Origin: Candidatus Obscuribacterales bacterium
Lineage (GTDB): Bacteria; Cyanobacteriota; Vampirovibrionia; Obscuribacterales; Obscuribacteraceae
DNA length: 35,181 nt
Reading direction: 5' to 3'
Assembly: GCA_020050835.1 (NCBI GenBank)
Contig: JAGVKB010000094.1
Span: 1-35,181, forward strand
The stretch's first letter is position 1. Each line of letters begins with the position of its first letter. The position numbers and the translations under genes were made by a program. A model generated the notes under the pieces. That model did not search any database, had not been told where the DNA came from, and saw only the letters and a list, made by a program, of their open reading frames with translations. Below, piece by piece: positions 1-7,924 of this stretch.

Positions 1-72
1 AATCAAAATTTGCCTGTACGTTAACCAAAACAAATCGCTTGGAATGCCCATTTCGCGCCAGTCCTCGCTTGA

Positions 73-87
73 CATACTATATGTATG
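73..87. repeat. Perfect 5-bp inverted repeat with AT-rich centre
   Basis: The arms CATAC and GTATG flank the loop TATAT, directly after a TTGACA hexamer at 69-74. It lies in the 141 bases left of the patatin gene, which otherwise hold nothing I can name. It may be an operator or part of a promoter for a gene left of the window. No matching -10 box at 17 bases is evident, so the TTGACA alone is weak evidence. Confidence 0.35.
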
Positions 88-141
88 AATAAATCGGGTT
101 TAGTTCTTACCGGGCGATGCCATTCATCACCGCCAATGAAT

Positions 142-1092
142 TTAGAATGGGGCTATTTCTTCTACCGGCGTCTTGCCGATTAGATCCAGCTGCCTGATGG
201 CGTCCTCGTAGCCTTGTTTTATCAAGCGGCGAGATCGTTCTGGAGCTATCTCCAGCAAAGTTGTATCGACCGGTTCGTGCGGCTGGAATACGTGAATATC
301 GATCTTCCGTCTTCCTCGAGCAACTTCGGCGCCTTCGGCGATCAAACGATTGTACAGTTGAGCGAGATCGATCTCCTTTTTTGCAGATGCATCCAATACG
401 ATGTCCAAGCACCGTGATATCACCTGCCACATGTTAGTTGGACAAGCTTCTACCTTGTCCGGATGCAAAAGCACCGTGTAAATCTCCTCAGCGCCACTAT
501 CAATTGCAGCCTGCATTGGCGTATTTCTTACCAATCCGCCATCGACCCAAAGTCCCTTTCCATGTAGATGCCGGGGTGGAAAGGCCATCGGAACTGCTGA
601 CGTAGCCATGAGAATATCAATCAGCTCGTTTGTGGTGGTGATATCGTCTGTAGTGACCATCCTTGTTTCAAGACTGCAGAGATCGGTTGTGAAAAGTCCT
701 ACTCTAGTACGACTCGTTTTGAGTTTGTGAAGATCCGCTTCTCTGCGGAGCAGCTCTTCGAGCGGTGTCGTATCAAGTAGTCCCAGCTTGTGCCCCATCA
801 CCATGAAGCTCAGCTGTTGCGGCGAAGGAAGCTTGTAAATATCCTTGGGACGAATATTCATCCAAATCTCTTCCATCCGTCTGACTCCGCCCATGGCAAA
901 TAAAGTGGCGTTCAACCCACCGATGCTTGTGCCGAAGGCCATATCGAATTCCAACTCTCGCTCCGCAAGAGCTTTTACGACGCCGACCTGGTAAGCACCG
1001 CGCCCGCCTCCACCAGGCAAGACAAGCGCTCTTTTGGGTCTGTCAAGAAGAACAGGGCTGGGGTTCTCTTTATTGTGTCCGTTGTCGTCCAT
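142..1092 (-). CDS. Patatin-like phospholipase family protein (RssA-type)
   Basis: This is a predicted cytosolic serine lipid acyl hydrolase of the bacterial patatin family, 316 residues, which is usual for the short RssA/YchK-like members. The glycine-rich oxyanion loop GGGGRGAYQVG lies at residues 27-37. The nucleophile elbow GTSIG places the catalytic serine at residue 56, and the second dyad residue is Asp184 in DGGL, so both members of the Ser-Asp dyad are present. There is no signal peptide or membrane segment. The ATG at 1092 has no clear Shine-Dalgarno sequence, but the conserved fold begins about 20 residues later, so the start cannot be much further in. It lies 185 bases downstream of sucD on the same strand. 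The substrate cannot be told from sequence. Confidence 0.9.
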   Translation of the reverse strand: MDDNGHNKENPSPVLLDRPKRALVLPGGGGRGAYQVGVVKALAERELEFDMAFGTSIGGLNATLFAMGGVRRMEEIWMNIRPKDIYKLPSPQQLSFMVMGHKLGLLDTTPLEELLRREADLHKLKTSRTRVGLFTTDLCSLETRMVTTDDITTTNELIDILMATSAVPMAFPPRHLHGKGLWVDGGLVRNTPMQAAIDSGAEEIYTVLLHPDKVEACPTNMWQVISRCLDIVLDASAKKEIDLAQLYNRLIAEGAEVARGRRKIDIHVFQPHEPVDTTLLEIAPERSRRLIKQGYEDAIRQLDLIGKTPVEEIAPF

Positions 1093-1277
1093 TAGATGCC
1101 ATGTTTGAGGTAATCATTGAGGCACCACCAAAGTAAATACCTCACGGACTCATTTTACCCGTGACCTTTGTAAAGTAAAACGATTTCCCCTCGGTAGAGC
1201 AAGGATGCTAAACCCATCAGTTCCAAACGTTCGTCGACCGGATTTTGGTGCGGAGGGAGGAATTTGAGTGGAAATGT

Positions 1278-2159
1278 CTACTTGCGCGCCAACTGAGCTC
1301 TTGCCTTCGAAACCATTTCGACCACTTCGTTCGGTGTAGTGGCTACGGAAGCACCAGCATCGGTGAGCGCCTTCATCTTCGTCTCTGCCGTACCTTTGCC
1401 ACCCGAGATTATCGCTCCGGCATGGCCCATCCGCTTGCCAGGTGGTGCGGTTTGTCCGGCTATGTAGGCAACCACAGGCTTCTTGACGTGCTCCTTGATG
1501 AAAGCAGCGGCTTCCTCTTCTGCAGTTCCACCAATCTCGCCGATTAAAACGATTACTTCGGTGGCGGGGTCGTCATTGAAGGCTCTGAGCAACTCCGGAT
1601 AGCCCATCCCCTTAATCGGATCGCCGCCGACGCCTACACAGGTCGATTGACCATGTCCGGCATCACTTAATACGAGCGCAATCTCGTAAGTGAGTGTGCC
1701 GCTGCGGCTAATCATGCCGACCGGACCGGATTTAAAGATGACTCCAGGCAAAATGCCGATTAAAGTTTCGCTCGGCGTGATCACTCCCGGGCAGTTAGGA
1801 CCGACTAGCTTTACTCCTTTGGCTTTCGCTTGAGCGACGAGCTTGGCGGTGTCCTGCGGAGGAATTCCTTCGGTAATCAGAACCACCAGATCCAATCCGG
1901 CGTCTATCGCTTCGCAACCGGCATCGAGAGCCAGGTATGGTGGAACGAAAATTACCGAGCAGGTAGCACCGGTTTTTTCCACCGCCTCGTTTACGGTATC
2001 GAAGACAGGCAAGCCGTGAACTGTGTCGCCGCCCTTTCCCGGTGTAACTCCTGCAACTAACTTACTGCCATAAGCCAACATTCGCTTTGTGTGACTGGCG
2101 CCCATTTTTCCGGTTGCGCCTTGAACGAGTATTTTGGTGTCCTTATTGACCAGAATCAC
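1278..2159 (-). CDS. sucD: Succinyl-CoA ligase (ADP/GDP-forming), alpha subunit
   Basis: Alpha subunit of succinyl-CoA synthetase, the TCA-cycle enzyme that interconverts succinyl-CoA and succinate with nucleoside-triphosphate formation. The 293 residues cover the whole family length. The CoA-binding Rossmann start is at residues 8-25 ([11 protein letters not shown]), the conserved GPNCPG is at 120-125, and the phosphorylated active-site histidine is His246 in GKRMGHAGA. The start is a GTG at 2159 preceded by AGGAG with 8 bases of spacing, and the protein begins exactly where the family does. It follows sucC by 75 bases on the same strand, so the two subunits form an operon in the usual beta-alpha order. 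Confidence 0.96.
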   Translation of the reverse strand: MILVNKDTKILVQGATGKMGASHTKRMLAYGSKLVAGVTPGKGGDTVHGLPVFDTVNEAVEKTGATCSVIFVPPYLALDAGCEAIDAGLDLVVLITEGIPPQDTAKLVAQAKAKGVKLVGPNCPGVITPSETLIGILPGVIFKSGPVGMISRSGTLTYEIALVLSDAGHGQSTCVGVGGDPIKGMGYPELLRAFNDDPATEVIVLIGEIGGTAEEEAAAFIKEHVKKPVVAYIAGQTAPPGKRMGHAGAIISGGKGTAETKMKALTDAGASVATTPNEVVEMVSKARAQLARK

Positions 2160-2234
2160 GATATTTTCTCCTGAGACAAATTTGTTTCAACGATTCGCCG
2201 GTGCGCACGCGTATTGCTTGCGCGCATTTTAGCC

Positions 2235-3362
2235 CTAGGCCTTTGCTCCGACCGGTGTCTTCGACTGTTGGACTGCTTCCTTTACCGCACTTTGCAGATC
2301 GGGGATGAGCTTCAGACCGGACTGCGCCAGCATTTTCTCAGCTACATCTTGATTGTTTCCACGCAGGCGAACCACTAGTTTCGTCTCTGGATTCTTCTTC
2401 ATGAAATTCACAAGCGCGCCAGCAACGTCGTCACAGGCAGTAATTCCACCCAATATATTGAGCAGTATCACTTTCACGTTTGGATTCTCATTGACTATCT
2501 CCAGGGCAAACAAAGTTTTCTCCTGGTCCGAGCCGCCTCCGACGTCAAGGAAGGTTGCCGGTTGTCCACCGAACTTCTTGACCATGTCCATTGTCGCCAT
2601 GGTCAATCCAGCGCCATTGCACAAAATGCCGATATCGCCGTCCAGCTCGACGAGATTTAATCCCATCATCGTAGAGCGACATTCGCGATCGGATAGATCC
2701 ACTAGGTGCTTGGATTGCCAGCCTTTGAACAGTTCCTGCCGGCCGAGCGCGTCGTCGTTGACGGTAATCTTTCCGTCTAGAGCAAGCACGTCTTCACCGG
2801 TGGTGACGACCAGCGGATTGATCTCGGCCAAGTCGAGGTCGAGCGCCTCGAACGCTCTGTAGAGCTTGGTGGCAACATCGGCTACCTTAAGCAGAAGACT
2901 ACCCTTCAAACCTAATTTCTTCGCCAGATCACGAGCGACATATGGATGGAAAGGATACGGAATCGGCAGAGTCACAACGTTTTCCGATGATTCGATTTCG
3001 ATCCCGCCTTCGGCGCTGCCGATGAAGATCGGGCAGCCATGAGTACGATCTAGCGTCACGGCCAGGTAGAGCTCACGGGCGATCGAGACTTTCGGTTCGA
3101 CCAGTAGGCTTTCGGTCTTTGACCCGCCGATTGTAAGCTCGAGTAGATTCTTGGCTAACTCTTCGCCTTCTTTCAGGTCTTTTGCGAATTTGATTCCACC
3201 TGCCTTTCCTCGACCGCCGGATAAGACCTGGCACTTTAATGTAAGCGGAAAACCAAAGTGAATCTTTCGCAACTCCTCGGGCTTTGTGATTCGAGCACCC
3301 GGTGGAAGAGTGATTCCGAACTGGGCAAAAATGCTCTTGGCTTCATATTCGTACAGGTTCAA
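2235..3362 (-). CDS. sucC: ADP-forming succinyl-CoA ligase, beta subunit
   Basis: Beta subunit of succinyl-CoA synthetase, carrying the ATP-grasp domain and the nucleotide-specificity site. The N-terminus MNLYEYEAKSIFAQFGI is characteristic of the family. ATP-grasp elements such as CQVLSGGRGKAGG (around residues 44-56) and LAEINPLVV (around 178-186) are intact, and the C-terminal ligase half contains FLDVGGGSD and LLNILGGI. At 375 residues it is close to the typical size. It uses a TTG start with GAGGG seven bases upstream. It is the first gene of the sucC-sucD pair; no other TCA-cycle gene is in the window. Confidence 0.96.
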   Translation of the reverse strand: MNLYEYEAKSIFAQFGITLPPGARITKPEELRKIHFGFPLTLKCQVLSGGRGKAGGIKFAKDLKEGEELAKNLLELTIGGSKTESLLVEPKVSIARELYLAVTLDRTHGCPIFIGSAEGGIEIESSENVVTLPIPYPFHPYVARDLAKKLGLKGSLLLKVADVATKLYRAFEALDLDLAEINPLVVTTGEDVLALDGKITVNDDALGRQELFKGWQSKHLVDLSDRECRSTMMGLNLVELDGDIGILCNGAGLTMATMDMVKKFGGQPATFLDVGGGSDQEKTLFALEIVNENPNVKVILLNILGGITACDDVAGALVNFMKKNPETKLVVRLRGNNQDVAEKMLAQSGLKLIPDLQSAVKEAVQQSKTPVGAKA

Positions 3363-3541
3363 TTCCGTGCCCTCATCTTTTGCGCGACGCCAACATCCAC
3401 ACTTTTATCATTGCTGGTGCAGCATCCGGCCTTAAGAAAGCGAAACTTAATAGTCTCTGCCTGGGCTTAATTTAATCGCTGCTTGACTCGACTCCGTTTG
3501 TTCCAAAGTTCATAATCTGCTCTGTCTTGGAGGAAAGTGAG

Positions 3542-4099
3542 ATGAAAACCAGTGAAAGGCTAATTTCGGCCGACCAAGTGCGCTCGGCTACACTTGCGGA
3601 TATCGCAGAGTTGGAGCCTCTTATTCGATTTGCGTACAGAGGAGGAAAAGAGAAGGTCTCCTGGACTAATGAGCACAAGCTCGTGAAAGGTCCGCGCATC
3701 TCCGAAGCCGAGCTCAAAGAGACTATCTCGTCAGCTGAGAAAGTAATTCTGGTTGCAGAGCAGCAGGCAGATGATGGCAAGGTGTTGCTAGGTTGCATTC
3801 TGGTAGAGCAACAAGCTGACTGTGCATACATTGGTATGCTGGCAGTCGATCCCAACAAGCAAAGTGGCGGGATTGGCAAAACACTGTTGCAGTGTGCAGA
3901 GCGTTATGCGGTCGGAGTGTTTGGCTGCCAGAAAGCCAAGATGTGGATTTTGGCTGGACGGGACGAGCTTTTGGCCTGGTATAAGCGCATGAATTATGCC
4001 GAGACCGGAGAAACGAAGCCGTTTTTACCGCCAGAGAGCGGTGTTGTGCCTTTGGTTGAAGGGCTTCATTTTTTGGTGATTGCCAAGCAGCTTGATTGA
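3542..4099 (+). CDS. GNAT family N-acetyltransferase
   Basis: A single-domain GCN5-related acetyltransferase of 185 residues that should transfer an acetyl group from acetyl-CoA to an unknown amine. The acetyl-CoA loop (motif A) is visible as AVDPNKQSGGIGKTLL, with the Q-x-x-G-x-G core, preceded by the beta strand AYIGML. The ORF is open from a TTG at 3527, but GGAGGA at 3529-3534 sits seven bases before the ATG at 3542, so the ATG is chosen. The gene converges on the phosphate transporter with only 10 bases between stop codons. Substrate is not predictable from the sequence. Confidence 0.85.
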   Translation: MKTSERLISADQVRSATLADIAELEPLIRFAYRGGKEKVSWTNEHKLVKGPRISEAELKETISSAEKVILVAEQQADDGKVLLGCILVEQQADCAYIGMLAVDPNKQSGGIGKTLLQCAERYAVGVFGCQKAKMWILAGRDELLAWYKRMNYAETGETKPFLPPESGVVPLVEGLHFLVIAKQLD

Positions 4100-4109
4100 T
4101 CAGTACCTT

Positions 4110-5150
4110 TCACTGAGGAAGGAAGTCTGTCAGCCAGTGAAACAAAGCGCTGTACAACGTCCATGACAGCAACGCTGCCGAAGGTATAGTCAAGAACCAA
4201 GCTAAAAGCATGTCTTTTGCCACCAGCCAGTGCACACCTTTGCGCCTGGTCGAGAACCCGACGCCCATTACGCACGAAGAGATGACTTGCGTGGCCGACA
4301 GCGGTCCGCCGGTCACAGAGCCGCTTACGAGAATTCCGGCGGAGGCCACCTGAGTGGCTAGTCCGTGCAGTGGGCGCAGATTGAAAATTCCCGAGCCGAC
4401 TCGCCTGACGATGCCAGGCACCATCGAAGCCACTCCCAGAGCCATTACAAGACCAGTCAAGACTCTTACCCACAATGGTATTCCAGGTTCATGAGTAAAT
4501 CCGGCGGCGGTCAACCCGAGCGTAATAATGCCCATCGTTTTCTGCGTATCATTTGCACCATGTCCAAAGGCCACTGCGGCGGTACTCATCCACTGCAGCC
4601 TCTTTATACTCTTGTTGACTTTGGTGGTGGCGCGGGTCAATAAGAAGAGAGCCAGAGCCAGAAAGACAGCTCCTCCTGCAAAGCCGACCAGGGGAGAAAC
4701 GAAAAGACTCAGGATAACTCGCCAAACTCCGGTCGCATTGACAATTGCATTGGGCGCACCCCATTCAATGTAGTGAGTACTTTTGCTTGCCGCATAGACC
4801 GCTCCGAGTATCCCGCCGACCAGAGCATGTGTAGAGCTCGAGGGCAGTTTGAAGACTCTGGTGATCAAATTCCAGGCAACCGCTGCGGTTAGTCCGCTGG
4901 CTAGAACCGGCAGTAAATTTGGCTGCACTGGCAGGCTGGTAATGGAATGGATTGTGTCGGCAACGGCTGAACCGCCCAAGAGTGCGCCGAGAAACTCAAA
5001 GGTACAGACCAGGCAAACTGTTTGAATCGGTGTCAAAGCCCGACAGCCGATAGCGCTTGCTGCAACTGAGCTGCCGTCCTGAAAGCCGTTGGTATACGTA
5101 AAAGTCAGGCACAGAAGCAATACTAAGATGAAGATTGCAACGATTGCCAC
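4110..5150 (-). CDS. pit: Inorganic phosphate transporter, PiT family
   Basis: An inner-membrane low-affinity phosphate (probably metal-phosphate/H+) symporter of 346 residues. The two inverted PHO-4 signatures are recognisable: NGFQDGSSVAASAIG near residues 21-35 and GHGANDTQKTMG near residues 196-207. The rest is a succession of hydrophobic helices. In the first signature the usual Asn-Asp of the family reads Gln-Asp, a mild departure. The start is a GTG at 5150 with GAAGGA six bases upstream. It is divergent from the phosphofructokinase gene across a 65-base intergenic region. No phoU-like gene is adjacent, although Pit carriers are often paired with one. Confidence 0.92.
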   Translation of the reverse strand: MAIVAIFILVLLLCLTFTYTNGFQDGSSVAASAIGCRALTPIQTVCLVCTFEFLGALLGGSAVADTIHSITSLPVQPNLLPVLASGLTAAVAWNLITRVFKLPSSSTHALVGGILGAVYAASKSTHYIEWGAPNAIVNATGVWRVILSLFVSPLVGFAGGAVFLALALFLLTRATTKVNKSIKRLQWMSTAAVAFGHGANDTQKTMGIITLGLTAAGFTHEPGIPLWVRVLTGLVMALGVASMVPGIVRRVGSGIFNLRPLHGLATQVASAGILVSGSVTGGPLSATQVISSCVMGVGFSTRRKGVHWLVAKDMLLAWFLTIPSAALLSWTLYSALFHWLTDFLPQ

Positions 5151-5181
5151 CGGTTTTCCTTCTCGTTGCCCCCAGTTCTCT

Positions 5182-5210
5182 TATACTACTAATCCCTTGC
5201 AGAGAGGAGG
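5182..5210 (+). promoter_or_regulatory. Probable -10 box and strong RBS for phosphofructokinase
   Basis: TATACT at 5182-5187 is a good -10 hexamer; no convincing -35 lies at the right distance. AGGAGG at 5205-5210 lies five bases before a GTG at 5216. It decides the start of the phosphofructokinase, even though the frame is open from an ATG at 5135. Confidence 0.5.
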
Positions 5211-5215
5211 TCAAA

Positions 5216-6421
5216 GTGAAAAACATCGGAATTATCACGTCGGGTGGTGACTGCGGCGGATTGAACGGAGTGATCAAAGGAGCTGCGCTAACCGCCCTTG
5301 ACAAAGGGATGTCTGCCTGGATTATTCCGAACGGCTATGCGGGGCTTTACAACCTGCTCGATATCTCCAAGTTGACAGAGCTTACTCGAGAAAGGATCGA
5401 GCAGATTAATGTGATTGATGCCGGCAGTGAAGCTGGTAACTCGCGCGTAAAGATCTCGAAGATCCAGGACGAGAAAAAATACATTCGAATCAAGGATGGC
5501 TTGAAGAAGTTCAAGATTGACGCGTTGGTCATCGCTGGTGGTGACGATACCGGTAGTGTCGTAGTCGATCTCGCCGGGCAAGGAATACCCTGCGTGCATG
5601 CTCCCAAAACGATGGATTTGGACCTGATGCCATACAGCGTCGGCGGTGACTCGACGATCAACCGCATCGCGGAGTCTATTCGCGATCTCAAAACAACCGG
5701 TCGCACGCACAATCGCATCATAGTTTTGGAGGTTTTTGGTCGATATGCCGGACACACTGCATTTCGTGGTGGTGTCGCAGCTGATGCCGATGCAATTTTG
5801 ATTCCTGAGATTCCGGTCGATTTTGACGTGCTTTACAATCATTTGAAGTTAGCATTCATCAAACGGATTGAGCAGAGCGATGTCCATGCTGGCACCGCGA
5901 CGGTGGTGGTAGCCGAAGGTTTGAAAGATGCATCCGGTAACGAGCTGGTTGATATGACGTCAACTCCTGATGCCTTCGGACACCGCAAGCTGATGGGCGC
6001 TGGAAGATACGTGGTGAAGCAGATCGAAGATCGCATCAAGGTCGATCAAGAGATCAAAGACTTCATGAAGCGGACCGGACAGTTCGTAGCCGGTGTCTAT
6101 GAGATTCCCGAAGTGCGTGAGATTCGTCCCAGCCACCTGGTGCGATGTGGGTTCTCGTCTGCCGTAGATTCCAATTTCGGATTGGAAGTCGGCTCGGCGG
6201 CGGTCGAGCTAGTCCACCAGGGTGTCTTCGCCGTCACGGTCGTCTCTTACAATGCTGGAAAGATAGAGTATATGGACGTTAAAGACGCAATTGTGCAAAG
6301 ACATGTCGATCTCAATGACGCTGCGCTCTATGAAGCTTTGGGAGTATCGTTCGGCCGGCCACCGGTTAAAACCAGCGCCACTGCTCAGAAGATTACCGGC
6401 AAACCAAACCGGCTCTATTAG
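5216..6421 (+). CDS. pfkA: 6-phosphofructokinase family, pyrophosphate-type active site
   Basis: Phosphofructokinase-A family enzyme, 401 residues, phosphorylating fructose 6-phosphate in glycolysis. The phosphate-binding loop GGDCGGLN is at residues 10-17, GGDDT at 108-112, PKTMDLD at 130-136 and FGRYAG at 174-179. In the family, GGDGS with Gly before TIDND marks ATP enzymes, whereas Asp in GGDDT and Lys in PKT mark pyrophosphate-dependent ones. Both marker residues here are of the pyrophosphate type. The usual TIDND reads TMDLD: the catalytic Asp and the second Asp remain, but the Asn between them is Leu, so this is a divergent subfamily. The GTG start follows AGGAGG and begins at the first beta strand (KNIGIITSGGD). 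It is divergent from the Pit gene. Confidence 0.9.
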   Translation: MKNIGIITSGGDCGGLNGVIKGAALTALDKGMSAWIIPNGYAGLYNLLDISKLTELTRERIEQINVIDAGSEAGNSRVKISKIQDEKKYIRIKDGLKKFKIDALVIAGGDDTGSVVVDLAGQGIPCVHAPKTMDLDLMPYSVGGDSTINRIAESIRDLKTTGRTHNRIIVLEVFGRYAGHTAFRGGVAADADAILIPEIPVDFDVLYNHLKLAFIKRIEQSDVHAGTATVVVAEGLKDASGNELVDMTSTPDAFGHRKLMGAGRYVVKQIEDRIKVDQEIKDFMKRTGQFVAGVYEIPEVREIRPSHLVRCGFSSAVDSNFGLEVGSAAVELVHQGVFAVTVVSYNAGKIEYMDVKDAIVQRHVDLNDAALYEALGVSFGRPPVKTSATAQKITGKPNRLY

Positions 6422-6445
6422 GAGCTGCCGCTCAAGCCTTGCCGA

Positions 6446-7039
6446 CTAACGGCGTGCTTCCTTGCCGGTAGCCGGTTTTGAATCGGCTTCGGTGTGAGAA
6501 GTTACCACTCCTCTACTGACGAATGACAGATCTTGCGCTGACCCTGAGCTAATCATTACAGCTTCGACCAGCGGCTCGCTTACCTTTCGGGTAGCTACCC
6601 AATCGACAATGAAATTGGCGCCCGAGCCGCCCTGGCTGTGAGTGCGCGGCACGACGATGTCGGCTGTGGCCATCGGACCCAGTGCAACCGGGTTTGGACA
6701 GAGATCTTGCAGCATCTTGCCATCGCTTGCGTAATACTTGATCGACCTGAGAATGATCGGTGTCTTCGAGTCCGTATTTCGAATGCTTAGAGTGCCAGTC
6801 AGCAGTGTAAAGCGAGTATCGTCCTCGTGATAAATGTGCGAATAGATTGGCACGTAGATGGTTTCCTGGACATATAGAACCAGATTTGTAGGCAGATCGG
6901 CGGTCTCCAGATGCGCTTGCCAGGACTGTGGCGGTTTAATCTCAGTTGCATTTTGCTGAGCGCAACCAGATAGCGTGGCGCAGACGCAAGCTAACAAACC
7001 GGCATTCAGTCTTTTTCTTTTCCCGAAGGTAATTTTCAT
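6446..7039 (-). CDS. DUF3124 family lipoprotein
   Basis: A predicted envelope lipoprotein of 197 residues. The N-terminus has a basic start (KITFGKRKR), a short hydrophobic stretch and a lipobox LSGC. The body matches the DUF3124 pattern: VYVP-like YVPIYSHIYH, LSIRNTD, YYASDGK, a GGSGANFIVDW segment and a terminal SFVSRGV. The family is known mainly from cyanobacteria and some proteobacteria and has no established function. The frame is open from a GTG at 7048, but GGGAGG overlaps that codon and sits eight bases before the ATG at 7039, so the ATG is preferred. It converges on the phosphofructokinase with 24 bases between them. Confidence 0.82.
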   Translation of the reverse strand: MKITFGKRKRLNAGLLACVCATLSGCAQQNATEIKPPQSWQAHLETADLPTNLVLYVQETIYVPIYSHIYHEDDTRFTLLTGTLSIRNTDSKTPIILRSIKYYASDGKMLQDLCPNPVALGPMATADIVVPRTHSQGGSGANFIVDWVATRKVSEPLVEAVMISSGSAQDLSFVSRGVVTSHTEADSKPATGKEARR

Positions 7040-7088
7040 GGAGTTCACCTCCCCTCAATTTTAACTTGGGGTGACTCGGTACAGCAGC

Positions 7089-7105
7089 CAACGGTCAAGC
7101 CGTTG
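7089..7105. repeat. Perfect 6-bp inverted repeat in divergent intergenic region
   Basis: CAACGG and CCGTTG flank the five-base loop TCAAG. The repeat lies about 50 bases upstream of the DUF3124 gene and 184 bases upstream of the TonB-C-like gene. It could be an operator shared by the divergent genes. There is no T run on either side, so a terminator is unlikely. Confidence 0.35.
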
Positions 7106-7240
7106 AAAGAAGCACGATTGGGCTACTAAATTGTCATGCAACCAACAGTTTTGAAAGTGTGGAGAAAATGGCCTTACCTTATCAGGCAGATCGCTGATAA
7201 TGGAATTACTATCCTTTCGCCGAAAACCGAATGCTAACCT

Positions 7241-7262
7241 GCTGCCGTTGAAGATCGGCAGC
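7241..7262 (+). promoter_or_regulatory. Hairpin in the leader of the TonB-C-like gene
   Basis: GCTGCCG and CGGCAGC form a perfect seven-pair stem with an eight-base loop, ending 26 bases before the ATG and 14 bases before the GAGGG ribosome site at 7277-7281. The sequence after the stem is TTATTGCT, too poor in T for a clear terminator. It may be a leader stabiliser, an attenuator or an operator. Confidence 0.4.
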
Positions 7263-7288
7263 TTATTGCTCTGCTTGAGGGTAAAAAA

Positions 7289-7864
7289 ATGAAATTGACG
7301 ACCTGCGTTGTGACGGCATCGGGCATCCTGGTTTTATCTAGCTTCGGTTGGTCTGCGGCTGTCGCCTGCGAACCATCCTTGGCTATTTTGCCGAGTCCGA
7401 CTGTAATTGTAGCCACTCCCCGGCTACAGGTGAGCCATGCCGGAGTGAAGTCCGATTTGCGTAATAGCCGCAATCGAGCTGGCTGGTGGACTCCGGATAC
7501 GTCTGGCCCGCCGCCGGCCGCCGTCGGTAAGTACGAGCCGTTCATGAACAACCTTCAAAATAAGCTGAAGTCGGTTTGGACACCACCGGACAATGTAAGC
7601 TATTCGCCGGCCGAGTTCGAGTTTGCAGTAAGCAAGGACGGAAAGATCTCCAAAATCAAGCGGCTGAGGTCTTCTGGTTATGCGGCGGCGGATGATGCAG
7701 CCTGGTTGGCCTTGTTGCGGGCGTCGCCGGTGTCGAGTTTGCCAGCTGGCAGCCCGTCGACACTTCGTGTGCAATTCATTTTCGAAAGCTCGACCGGCTC
7801 TACCTGTTGCTGCGGTGGTAGCGTTTGCACCTGCGCAAAGCCTAATAGTTGCGGGCGGAATTAA
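7289..7864 (+). CDS. Secreted TonB C-terminal-like protein with cysteine-rich tail
   Basis: A 191-residue exported protein. The first 26 residues form a signal peptide ending AVAC; cleavage by signal peptidase I after AVA, or a weak lipobox at Cys27, are both possible. Residues about 80-170 resemble the TonB/TolA C-terminal fold as annotated in many TonB-family proteins: a start like YEPFMNNLQNKLKSVWTPP, a strand EFAVSKDGKISKIKRL, a helix with AAADDAAWLALLRASP, and a last strand LRVQFIF. The tail holds six cysteines in about 17 residues (CCCGG...C.C...C). There is no long proline spacer or N-terminal anchor as in classical TonB. GAGGG seven bases upstream supports the ATG. The metal or partner, if any, is unknown. 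Confidence 0.68.
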   Translation: MKLTTCVVTASGILVLSSFGWSAAVACEPSLAILPSPTVIVATPRLQVSHAGVKSDLRNSRNRAGWWTPDTSGPPPAAVGKYEPFMNNLQNKLKSVWTPPDNVSYSPAEFEFAVSKDGKISKIKRLRSSGYAAADDAAWLALLRASPVSSLPAGSPSTLRVQFIFESSTGSTCCCGGSVCTCAKPNSCGRN

Positions 7865-7909
7865 TTAAACTCCGGTAGATTAAGCCTTGTTCTGACCTGG
7901 CGGCTGCCT

Positions 7910-7918
7910 TGCTAATAT
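7910..7918 (+). promoter_or_regulatory. Extended -10 element just before the EamA gene
   Basis: TGCTAATAT is an extended -10 (TG, one base, TAATAT) ending only six bases before the ATG at 7925. Transcription would begin at or next to the start codon, giving a leaderless or nearly leaderless mRNA. No Shine-Dalgarno sequence precedes the ATG, which agrees with this. Confidence 0.45.
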
Positions 7919-7924
7919 GGGCCG

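Noticed and set aside
5288-5842. 184-codon minus-strand frame within the phosphofructokinase gene
   Set aside because: It is antisense to a well-supported enzyme and has no conserved motif or ribosome site.
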